Positions 1 through 6,192 of a stretch of 11,443 bases of DNA are shown here, piece by piece. How positions within the stretch are numbered: the stretch's first letter is position 1; each line of letters begins with the position of its first letter. The notes under the pieces are model-generated. The model was not told where the DNA came from. It ran no database searches and saw only the letters and a program-made list of their open reading frames with translations. The stretch is from Bryobacterales bacterium (GTDB taxonomy: Bacteria > Acidobacteriota > Terriglobia > Bryobacterales > Bryobacteraceae). Location of the stretch: contig PKYZ01000120.1 of assembly GCA_003132865.1 (NCBI GenBank), forward strand, positions 315 to 11,757, read 5' to 3'. A program made the translations under genes and the position numbers.

Positions 1-926
1 ATTTCACGGTCAACGCCATGGCCCTCTCCTTGAACCGGGCCTCCCGCGGCCTGCTGCTCGACCCCACCAACGGCCTGGCCGATTTGGGCCGGCGCGAGGT
101 GCGCAGCACCCATCCCTACGTGTTCTATGACGACCCGGCCCGGCTGTTGCGGCTGGTTCGCCTGCGGGTCAGACTGTCGTTCACGGTGGAGGAGCGCACG
201 CGCATGCAGTACGACAATGCGCGCGCGGCCCACGTGGAGAACCTGATTCTGCCGCGCACGCTGCGCGAGGAGTTGAAGCACATCGCGGCGGAACCCAGTC
301 CGGCGGAAGTGCTGCAAGCGTTGCATCAGGATGGGCTGCTGGCGTTGTTTTCACCGGCGCTCGCCGGATCCAAGCTGAACTTGCAGGCCTTGACGCGACT
401 GGAGAAAGCCGCCAGGCTGGTGGAATCCGCCAATATTCCGGTGGCTCCCCAACTCGAGGCGTTTCTGCTCGCGCTTACGGCGAAGTTGACGCCCAAGGAA
501 AAAAGCGCCCTGTTCGAAGCCGTCGAGATGCCTAAGGCGGAGATCGACCAGATGCGCAATCTGGAGCCGCGCGCCCGGAAGCTGGAGCAGGCGTTGAAGT
601 CGGCGCGTGTGAAGAAGCCTTCGCACGTCTACCAGACCTTGGCGGGCGCGCCAGCCGACGAGATTGTGTTTCTCCTGGGCAACTCCGTGCAGAGGCTGGT
701 GCAGGAGCGCATTCGCAATTACCTGCAAAAGTACCTGCCAACCATGCAAGAGGTCGCGCCCTCGGAATGGCAAGCCCTGGAAGGACAGCCGGGAACGCCC
801 AAATACAACCGGAACCGGCAGGCGTTCCTGGCCTCGCGTCTGGATGTGCGGCCGCGCAAGCCCCCGGTGCCGGAGCCGGAGTTCACCGCGCCAGTCGAGG
901 CTGTGGCACGCGGACGGGTACGCTAA
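1..926 (+). CDS. CCA tRNA nucleotidyltransferase / poly(A) polymerase-type enzyme, 3' part
   Basis: The gene enters from the left edge. The frame is open from base 3, and the residues before the first ATG (18) read FTVNAMALSL, the conserved block of class II CCA-adding enzymes and poly(A) polymerases, so ATG 18 is internal and the catalytic GS/DxD part lies outside the window. Visible next are LLDPTNGLADLGRREVR and DDPARLLRLVRLRVRLSF, the neck segment that reads the incoming base and orients the tRNA in this family, followed by a helical body. No HD phosphohydrolase motif is seen. The last 30 or so residues are proline- and arginine-rich and probably disordered. The expected role is repair or addition of 3'-CCA on tRNAs in the cytoplasm. 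A poly(A) polymerase role cannot be excluded from this part. The stop codon is followed at once by a small GC hairpin (927-941). Confidence 0.75.
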   Translation, partial: FTVNAMALSLNRASRGLLLDPTNGLADLGRREVRSTHPYVFYDDPARLLRLVRLRVRLSFTVEERTRMQYDNARAAHVENLILPRTLREELKHIAAEPSPAEVLQALHQDGLLALFSPALAGSKLNLQALTRLEKAARLVESANIPVAPQLEAFLLALTAKLTPKEKSALFEAVEMPKAEIDQMRNLEPRARKLEQALKSARVKKPSHVYQTLAGAPADEIVFLLGNSVQRLVQERIRNYLQKYLPTMQEVAPSEWQALEGQPGTPKYNRNRQAFLASRLDVRPRKPPVPEPEFTAPVEAVARGRVR

Positions 927-1292
927 CGCGGAGCCTCCGCGGGTAATCTCAGGCCCCACGGCCCCCCAAGCCCTCGGAAAAGTACCGGTACACGTGTTCA
1001 CTCTTGTCGGCCCCATATACAGTATGCCAAGATATTTGGGACACTATATGTTGCGCTATTAAGATTAAGCTTGGTATTCTACCTTAAGAAGTAGTACAAC
1101 GACTCGTGTGTTGCAGTACAAGTCATTGAATCTAGTGAGGTTGAAACGGCAAAAAATCTCAACAAAAGGCCTTGCATTTTTGGGGCGACTACTGTATGCT
1201 TCAAATTGTTCTTGTATGTAGGCCTGTTCTGCTCTCATTAGCGGCGGGCATGTTGGTTCAAAATTTAGAAATGCGATTCGGAGGAAAACGCG
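927..1292. other. Intergenic region, AT-richer from about 1015
   Basis: This stretch has no supported gene. It opens with the 15-base palindrome CGCGGAGCCTCCGCG (927-941), directly after the upstream stop codon. The hairpin has no T tract, so it is only a weak terminator candidate. From about 1015 to 1290 the base composition turns clearly more AT-rich than the flanking coding DNA. This part probably holds the promoter and 5' leader of the PEP-CTERM gene. A 67-codon open frame from 1172 looks like chance: it overlaps the start of the next gene in another frame and resembles nothing known to me. Confidence 0.5.
1172..1200 (+). promoter_or_regulatory. Possible sigma-70-type promoter for the PEP-CTERM gene
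   Basis: TTGCAT (1172-1177) and TATGCT (1195-1200) are separated by 17 bases, the preferred spacing. The match is modest (3 of 6 and 4 of 6 to consensus), but it lies in the AT-rich stretch and would give a leader of roughly 85 bases before ATG 1293. No better candidate was found nearby. Confidence 0.3.
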
Positions 1293-1955
1293 ATGAAGAA
1301 TTTTTTGGTGTTGTTAGCTTTTTCGTTGCTCTCGCTGAGTGTTGCGAGCGCATCGCCCTTACCGTGCACGATTAGTACGGGTGTCGACAACCCGGTCACA
1401 AGTGGCACCGTGATCATGTGCGGCGGTCTGACGTTTGATAATTTCCAGGTCCTGCATCCGACTGGTGGCTCTGCCGGTATGGTCGACATTCTTTCGGCGG
1501 GACTCGATGCGGCGGGCGAGATCGACTTGACGTTCAATCCCAACTTGGGGCCGAGCCAGGACGAGCAACTCCTGTTCGCGGTGTGGGGCGGCATCACCCA
1601 GATCGACATGTCGGTCGCTGGCAACCTTGCGAGTGTTACGGAGCGCGCTTGCGCCAACGCCATTCCCACGATGGGCGATTTTGCAGACTTGTGCACGAAT
1701 GCTGCGGGCACTGCGGTTGCAGCGCCGCTGGCCCAAATCTCGGTTGACTCAAACGAATCGGCGGTTTCAGGGACGTTCACCGGCACTTCTCCCGTTTACA
1801 TTTTCAAAGATATACAAACGGAGGACCCGAACGGACAGTTGACCGAGTTCACCCAGACCTTTCAACCCTCGGTTCCGGAGCCGGTAAGCACGGTCCTGTT
1901 GGGCTCCGGATTGCTGGCCCTGGGCCTGCTGCGCCGGAAGTCGCGTAAGAGTTAG
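1293..1955 (+). CDS. PEP-CTERM sorting domain protein
   Basis: This is a 220-residue exported protein. The start is fixed by a good Shine-Dalgarno site, GGAGGA at 1280-1285, seven bases before ATG. Residues 1-20 form a signal peptide: a Lys near the start, then a hydrophobic run ending around ASAS. The C-terminus is a textbook PEP-CTERM signal: VPEP at 194-197, a hydrophobic helix STVLLGSGLLALGLL, then a basic tail RRKSRKS. In this system exosortase cuts at the PEP motif, and such proteins are linked to exopolysaccharide or biofilm matrix. The body between signal and anchor is not a family I recognise. It contains five cysteines, at least four of which lie in the mature region. The gene stands alone, with its own upstream region and a strong terminator downstream. 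No exosortase gene is in the window. Confidence 0.9.
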   Translation: MKNFLVLLAFSLLSLSVASASPLPCTISTGVDNPVTSGTVIMCGGLTFDNFQVLHPTGGSAGMVDILSAGLDAAGEIDLTFNPNLGPSQDEQLLFAVWGGITQIDMSVAGNLASVTERACANAIPTMGDFADLCTNAAGTAVAAPLAQISVDSNESAVSGTFTGTSPVYIFKDIQTEDPNGQLTEFTQTFQPSVPEPVSTVLLGSGLLALGLLRRKSRKS

Positions 1956-1994
1956 CTGCAAGTCTGACCGAACACTCTCCTATCAAGTCTAGAG

Positions 1995-2021
1995 GGCTCC
2001 GCCAAGTGCGGAGCCTTTTTT
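1995..2021 (+). terminator. Rho-independent terminator of the PEP-CTERM gene
   Basis: A perfect 8-bp stem, GGCTCCGC (1995-2002) with GCGGAGCC (2008-2015), a 5-base loop, and six Ts (2016-2021) follow the stop codon by about 40 bases. Confidence 0.9.
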
Positions 2022-2102
2022 GTTCTGGAACAGCCGCCGGTTTGCGGAATGCACCCGTTTGGGTATCCCTTTCACTCAGCCGTTGCCGCTGACTCCGGCT
2101 TG

Positions 2103-2196
2103 GTGGGGCGGTCCCCCTGGACCGCGCGGGACGCCCCCGTCCCGCTGCCGGACGCGGAGGCAGGGGCCTCCGCGCGGGCGAGGGTGCCCGCCCCAC
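2103..2196. repeat. 94-bp composite palindromic element with four hairpins and terminal inverted repeats
   Basis: The ends are a perfect 9-bp inverted repeat, GTGGGGCGG (2103-2111) and CCGCCCCAC (2188-2196). Inside are consecutive hairpins: GCGGTCC/GGACCGC (2108-2114, 2119-2125; 4-base loop), GCGGGACG/CGTCCCGC (2126-2133, 2138-2145; 4-base loop), CGCGGAGGC/GCCTCCGCG (2153-2161, 2166-2174; 4-base loop) and GCGGGC/GCCCGC (2174-2179, 2186-2191; 6-base loop). There is no T tract, so it is not an ordinary terminator. The remaining bases between the terminator and the next gene (2022-2102 and 2197-2388) show no gene. Confidence 0.85.
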
Positions 2197-2388
2197 ACGA
2201 CTTTGCTGGATACATCTGGCTGCGTCAATGGGATACCCACTTGCACCCGAATATCAACGCGACCGTTACCGCGCCGCGACCGTCATGGAGCGGTTTCCGT
2301 CGGAAATCCCCCAGACGGTTAAGCACCCCTTGTGATACCCTGCCCCCGGGAAGAGACGGCGCCGTTATTGTAGAATCTCTGAAGGCAC

Positions 2389-3648
2389 ATGCAGCGCGTT
2401 GCGATTACAGGCGTGGGTTTGGTTACGCCACTCGGGCTTACGGCGACCGAAAACGTGGCTCGCAGCCGGGCAGGTGAATCCGGCATAGCCACGGCGAAAG
2501 CTTTTGCCGTGGACGGTCATCCCGCGCAGGCCCTCGCGACGGTAGCCGAATTTGAGTTGGAGCCATGCCTGCGCTTTCCAAAGAACTACAAATTCATGGG
2601 CCGGTCCGTGCAGTTCGCTATGCGAGCTGCCCGCGAAGCCGTCGACCAGAGCGGGATCGATCCGCGCAAAATGGACGCTTCGCGCGTGGGGATTCACGTG
2701 GGCTCCGGCCAGACCGGCGTGGAGTACGACCACTTCTTCCCCTCGCTCATCATGGCTTGGGACGCCGGCCGCGAGATGGATTACAAGTATTTGGGCGGTC
2801 TGCCTTCACACCTCATCGACCGCTACATCTGCCTGCGGACGCTGGCCAACGGCGGACTGGCGCTATTGTCCACCGAATTCGGCATACGCGGTCCCAACGG
2901 CAACTTCACCCAGAAGGATACGGCGTCGGCTCAGGCTTTGCACGCGGCCTACCTGGACTTGCTCGAAGAGCGCTGCGACGTGGCGGTCGCGGGCGGCTAC
3001 GATTCGCTGGCCACCACCGGAAACTTTCTGGCGTATGAGCAAGCCGGCTTGCTGTCGCACGCGGATCCGGCTGAAGCGTACCGGCCCTTCGACAACCAGG
3101 CGGACGGGCTGGTGCTCGGCGAAGGCGCGGGCTTTCTGGTGCTGGAGAGATGGGAGCACGCCGTGGAGCGGGGCGCCGCCATCCTGGGCGAGTTTGCGGG
3201 CGCCGGCTCGGCGATGGGGACAAACGAACAATGGCGCCCGGCTTGGACCGCGGAAACCATCTGTCAGGCCGCGCGCCAGGCGTTGGGCGATGCGCGCCCG
3301 GATTTTGTGGTGGCCTCCGGCTTGGGTACGGTTGAGGAAGACCGCTGCGAGGCCGCGGCGCTGGCGGCGATTGCCGGGCGCCGCACGCCAGTGACCGCCT
3401 TGAAGAGCCGGACCGGTTACATGGGCGCAGGCACGGCCGCCGCGGAATTCGGGCTGGGGCTGTTGTGTGCGCGGCAAGGTTTCGTGCCGGCCATCGCGCG
3501 TCACACCCAAACCGGACCGCATGGCACGCTGGATCTGGTAAGCCGCGCCGCGCGCCAGATTGAAGAGACAGAGCCGCTGGGCCTGTTCCTTTCCTGCTCG
3601 TGGGGAGGCGCCGTAGCGGCCCTGGCTGCCCGCGCGATCCGAACCTGA
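2389..3648 (+). CDS. Beta-ketoacyl synthase (KAS I/II fold) homologue lacking the catalytic triad
   Basis: This is a 419-residue protein, the usual length for FabF-type enzymes. It starts MQRVAITGVGLVTPLG as they do, with a GAAGG ribosome site close upstream (2381-2385). Thiolase-fold landmarks are present: RGPNG (168-171), CDVAVAGG (196-203), YRPFDNQADGLVLGEGAGFLVLE (231-253) and LKS at 338-340. The catalytic residues are not. The nucleophile region reads KDTASAQAL (176-184) with no cysteine, the first His motif (KSxTGH) reads KSRTGY with Tyr at 344, and the second (VPHEAR) reads VSRAAR (384-389). The GFGG(T/N) loop is replaced by CSWGGAVA. It therefore cannot work as a standard condensing enzyme. 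A chain-length-factor-like or scaffold partner, or a binding protein, is an inference only. No ketosynthase, ACP or other lipid gene lies beside it. A TAGAAT hexamer at 2371-2376 could be a -10 element. Confidence 0.8.
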   Translation: MQRVAITGVGLVTPLGLTATENVARSRAGESGIATAKAFAVDGHPAQALATVAEFELEPCLRFPKNYKFMGRSVQFAMRAAREAVDQSGIDPRKMDASRVGIHVGSGQTGVEYDHFFPSLIMAWDAGREMDYKYLGGLPSHLIDRYICLRTLANGGLALLSTEFGIRGPNGNFTQKDTASAQALHAAYLDLLEERCDVAVAGGYDSLATTGNFLAYEQAGLLSHADPAEAYRPFDNQADGLVLGEGAGFLVLERWEHAVERGAAILGEFAGAGSAMGTNEQWRPAWTAETICQAARQALGDARPDFVVASGLGTVEEDRCEAAALAAIAGRRTPVTALKSRTGYMGAGTAAAEFGLGLLCARQGFVPAIARHTQTGPHGTLDLVSRAARQIEETEPLGLFLSCSWGGAVAALAARAIRT

Positions 3649-3696
3649 AAGACTTCGGAACATGCACGAATTCACACGAGATCCGCTTTCTTTCCC

Positions 3697-3725
3697 TTGC
3701 TTTCGAGACGATTCCGGCATACACT
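3697..3725 (+). promoter_or_regulatory. Sigma-70-type promoter for the tandem secreted-protein genes
   Basis: TTGCTT (3697-3702), a 17-base spacer and TACACT (3720-3725) give a good promoter layout about 55 bases before the first start codon. A GGAGGG Shine-Dalgarno sequence follows at 3761-3766. Inferred from sequence only. Confidence 0.5.
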
Positions 3726-3780
3726 TGTAGACCGCGGCCAAGCTGCCGCGTAGTTTTGCCGGAGGGAAATACTTAATCAA

Positions 3781-4368
3781 ATGAGACAATTCTCGATGCT
3801 TTTGACGGTGTGCGTGCTGGGCTTGGCACCCATGCTGGCGCAGGACGTAACGCCGGACACCACGCTGACCATCACCCTGACTGGAACCCTGAACAAGATC
3901 TCGGGTCCAGATTGCCTTAGTGCAAGTGGCGAATCGGCAAGCGCGTCGGCCATGATCAGCGAGTCGGCGACGCCAATCTCTTCGACGTCCAATTCCGCCA
4001 CGTACAAAATTCCAGCGGGCGGAGTCACAGCCACCGTGGGCACTACCACCTTCACCAGCACAAAGCCTTGGGCGATGAAGGTCACCTTGGCGGCTACGTA
4101 CGATGTATTGGTGATGTCCGGCCCAGGCCCGTTGGAAACCACCGTGAAGACCACCAGCACCCTGCACAAAGGCAGTTGGACCAGTGCGGTGTTGCTGCAT
4201 CCGGCCCCCTTCAGTCCAAGTCCGCAGAAACAGATCCCATCCAACAGCAAGCTGCAATACACCGCGCCCATCCTCTGCAGCGGCACCACGGTCTTAGGGG
4301 TCACCGGCAGCATCTCGAACGGCGCGGCTACCAGTGAACTGCCCGCGGACGACGATTCCGATCAATAG
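3781..4368 (+). CDS. Secreted hypothetical protein, first of a tandem paralogous pair
   Basis: This is a 195-residue protein of no family I can name. Residues 1-20 form a signal peptide ending PMLA before QD. The mature part is rich in Ser, Thr and small residues and is probably beta-rich. Near its N-terminus is PDTTLTITLTGTL, and the chain ends in an acidic tail, ELPADDDSDQ. The next gene shares both ends and many internal blocks, including SATYKIPAG against SATYTLPAG, LHKGS against LKKGS, SKLQYTA against SKVQYTA, and GTTVLGVTGS against STTILGLTGS. The Shine-Dalgarno-like GGAGGG lies 14 bases before ATG, longer than ideal, but no nearer in-frame start exists. It is the first gene of a likely two-gene unit, 28 bases ahead of its partner. 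Confidence 0.8.
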   Translation: MRQFSMLLTVCVLGLAPMLAQDVTPDTTLTITLTGTLNKISGPDCLSASGESASASAMISESATPISSTSNSATYKIPAGGVTATVGTTTFTSTKPWAMKVTLAATYDVLVMSGPGPLETTVKTTSTLHKGSWTSAVLLHPAPFSPSPQKQIPSNSKLQYTAPILCSGTTVLGVTGSISNGAATSELPADDDSDQ

Positions 4369-4396
4369 ACAGAAATCGACAACTGGGGGCAATTCA

Positions 4397-5011
4397 ATGC
4401 ACACAAGACGATGGCTGCTGCACTTTTCAGTTTTGATCGCGGCGCTGTGCCCGCTGTGGGCCCAACCGGCCCCGGATACCACGCTCACCATAACCATTGC
4501 CGGCACCCTCGGCCCAGTGCTTTCAGGGTCGGATCCGCTGAAGGCGGATGGACATAGCGGAACGCTCAAGGTAATGGCTAGCGAGTCGCTGTCGCCCACA
4601 AAAAAGACGGCGTCTTCCGCTACCTACACGCTGCCGGCCGGCGCGATGAGCGTTGTCATTGACGGCGCCACCTACAAGACCACCGGGCCATCCAAGATGA
4701 CGATTATCCTGGGGGCTGGTTCCGATACCGTAGTCCTGGCGGCTACAGTAGAGAAACTGGGAATCAAAGCGACGGTGTCGGGCACGGCGGTACTGAAGAA
4801 AGGCAGCTTTCCCGCTTCGGTGCTGACCCACCCAACCACTTTTCAACCAACGCCGCAGCATCTGACAGCGGCTACCACGGCCAGCGGTACGGGCAGTAAA
4901 GTGCAATACACCGCGCTGGGCAGTACCACGATCTTGGGCCTCACCGGCAGCGCGTCCGATAGCGCCGCGGCCGATGCGGTGATACCGGACGACGACGATA
5001 CAGATCAGTAG
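4397..5011 (+). CDS. Secreted hypothetical protein, second of the tandem paralogous pair
   Basis: This is a 204-residue protein. ATG 4397 is chosen because the signal peptide begins there (MHTRRWLLHFSVLIAALCPLWA, with cleavage expected after WA), and GGGGGC at 4385-4390 can serve as ribosome site. The frame is open further upstream, but that part overlaps the previous gene. The mature protein starts with PAPDTTLTITIAGTL and ends in IPDDDDTDQ, matching the upstream gene. The middle is a Ser/Thr/Ala-rich, probably beta-sheet domain without cysteines or recognisable catalytic motifs. The Asp-rich end could bind metal or calcium or mark export, but this is speculation. It converges on manC, with a palindromic element between the two genes. 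Confidence 0.8.
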   Translation: MHTRRWLLHFSVLIAALCPLWAQPAPDTTLTITIAGTLGPVLSGSDPLKADGHSGTLKVMASESLSPTKKTASSATYTLPAGAMSVVIDGATYKTTGPSKMTIILGAGSDTVVLAATVEKLGIKATVSGTAVLKKGSFPASVLTHPTTFQPTPQHLTAATTASGTGSKVQYTALGSTTILGLTGSASDSAAADAVIPDDDDTDQ

Positions 5012-5017
5012 GGCGTT

Positions 5018-5056
5018 GTGGGGCAGGCGGTTTCGCCTGGCGGTTTCACCTGCCAC
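5018..5056. repeat. 39-bp GTGGGG-headed palindromic element between convergent genes
   Basis: The ends are imperfect inverted repeats, GTGGGGCAGG (5018-5027) and CCTGCCAC (5049-5056). An internal hairpin CAGGCG/CGCCTG (5024-5029, 5034-5039) has a 4-base loop. It lies six bases after one stop codon and abuts the manC stop codon, so it may also end or protect both converging transcripts. There is no T tract. Confidence 0.7.
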
Positions 5057-6178
5057 CTACAGTAAATCGTCGCGCTTCCGCTTCTCCAGGATTTTCACTA
5101 TATCGCCCACCTGCTGGGCGGAGTCGCGGCCGGCGATCAGGAGCGCATCGGGAGTGTCGATGACGATCAGGTTCGAAACACCCACCAGCGCCACCAGCTT
5201 TCCGCCAGCGTCCACGTAATTGCCGCCCGCTGCCTGGCTTGGTGGCACAGGCTTCAGCCTGTGTTGCTGCACAGGCTTCAGCCAGATAGCGTCCTGGAGG
5301 AGCACGTTGCCGTCCGTGTCGTGCGGCAGCAGCTCATAGACGGCGTTCCAGCTTCCCACGTCGTTCCAGCCGATCTCGGGACAGGCGATGCCGGCCACGC
5401 CTTGCGCTCTCTCCATCACGGCGTAATCGATCGAAATGTTCTCGCAGAGCGGGAACGCCTCGCGCAGCTTGGCCGGGAACCCGGCGTCGTGGAAAGCCGG
5501 CAAGGCGGCCAGGATGCTTGCGGTGCGCGGCAGGTTCCTGCGTAATTCGTCGAGCAGCACGCCCGCGCGCCAGAAGAACATTCCGGCATTCCAGAAGAAC
5601 CGTCCGGCGGCCACGTACCGCCGCGCGGTGCGGGCGTCCGGCTTCTCGTGGAAGCAGCGGATCGCGACGGGCTTCGATCCTGGCTCTGTGCCGCGTGGAA
5701 ACTCGATATAGCCGTACCCGGTCTCGGGCCACCGCGGTAGAATACCGAGCACCACCATTTGTCCGCGCTCCGCAGAGCGAAACGCCCCGCGCACCAATTG
5801 CCGGTACCGGCCTTCCCTGGCGATGACGTGGTCCGCGGGAAAAACTCCCATCACCGCATCCGGATCGATCGACTGCAGGATGTGCGCGGCCAACCCGATG
5901 GCCGGCGCCGTATTGCGTTGCGCGGGCTCCGCCAGAATCTGCGGCGTGGGGAGCTCCGGAAGCTGGCGCACGATTTCGTCGCGCAGGTAATCGTTGGTCA
6001 GCACCCACAGCCGCTCCGGAGCAATCACCGGCCGCAGGCGATCGACCGTGTTTTGGATCAGCGAGCGGGATCCCACCACGTTCAGCACTTGTTTGGCGGA
6101 ACGCCGCCGGCTGCGCGGCCAGAAGCGCGTGCCGCGGCCGCCCGCCAGAATCAGACCATAGTGGTGCGGGTTAGGCAT
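5057..6178 (-). CDS. manC: Mannose-1-phosphate guanylyltransferase
   Basis: This is a 373-residue enzyme that makes GDP-mannose from mannose 1-phosphate and GTP for glycan synthesis. Start ATG 6178 gives MPNPHHYGLILAGG; the frame stays open upstream but there overlaps the lepB-like gene. Visible motifs are the nucleotide-binding loop LAGGRGTRFWPRSR (11-24), KQ (29-30), FPADH (113-117), ETGYGYIEF (152-160), HEKP (178-181), FFWNAGMFFWR (194-204), ISIDYAVME (249-257) and WNDVGSWNAVYELLP (271-285). The C-terminal GDP-mannose pyrophosphorylase beta-helix region resumes at NYVDAGGKLVALVGVSN (from 320). Between QDA and this region sits an unusual insert, residues about 300-316, with LKPV twice, encoded by a palindromic repeat (5242-5283). 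It is the last gene of the minus-strand unit lepB - lepB-like - manC, 14 bases after the upstream stop codon. Type II fusions carry an isomerase domain, which is absent here. Confidence 0.9.
   Translation of the reverse strand: MPNPHHYGLILAGGRGTRFWPRSRRRSAKQVLNVVGSRSLIQNTVDRLRPVIAPERLWVLTNDYLRDEIVRQLPELPTPQILAEPAQRNTAPAIGLAAHILQSIDPDAVMGVFPADHVIAREGRYRQLVRGAFRSAERGQMVVLGILPRWPETGYGYIEFPRGTEPGSKPVAIRCFHEKPDARTARRYVAAGRFFWNAGMFFWRAGVLLDELRRNLPRTASILAALPAFHDAGFPAKLREAFPLCENISIDYAVMERAQGVAGIACPEIGWNDVGSWNAVYELLPHDTDGNVLLQDAIWLKPVQQHRLKPVPPSQAAGGNYVDAGGKLVALVGVSNLIVIDTPDALLIAGRDSAQQVGDIVKILEKRKRDDLL
5242..5283. repeat. Palindromic repeat inserted in frame within manC
   Basis: GTGG (5242-5245) is followed by a perfect hairpin CACAGGC/GCCTGTG (5246-5252, 5257-5263) with loop TTCA. 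After TTGCTG a second, partial copy CACAGGCTTCAGCC runs from 5270 to 5283. Read on the minus strand in the manC frame, each copy gives Leu-Lys-Pro-Val. The layout (GTGG head, then a 7-bp stem with 4-base loop) resembles the intergenic elements of this window. Confidence 0.8.
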
Positions 6179-6192
6179 GGGTAATTTCCGGA

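Noticed and set aside
351..1016. Minus-strand open frame opposite the CCA-adding enzyme
   Set aside because: The plus strand carries clear family motifs over the same bases. The minus frame is Arg/Leu/Gly-rich and lacks motifs.
1161..1180. Sigma-54 type promoter before the PEP-CTERM gene (such promoters are known for PEP-CTERM genes in some bacteria)
   Set aside because: TTGCA is present at 1172-1176, but the required GG element 10-11 bases upstream is missing (AAC there).
2103..2196. CRISPR array or strong terminator at the hairpin cluster
   Set aside because: The hairpins differ in sequence and have no regular spacer/repeat layout, and there is no T tract.
2020..2477. Plus-strand open frames across the repeat between the terminator and the ketosynthase-like gene
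   Set aside because: They consist of Pro/Arg-rich translation of palindromic DNA and run into the real start of the next gene in another frame.
2863..4257. Long minus-strand open frame (464 codons) opposite the ketosynthase-like gene
   Set aside because: It lies antisense to strong coding sequence on the plus strand, has Arg/Gly/His-rich shadow composition, spans two plus-strand genes and their promoter, and shows no recognisable motif.
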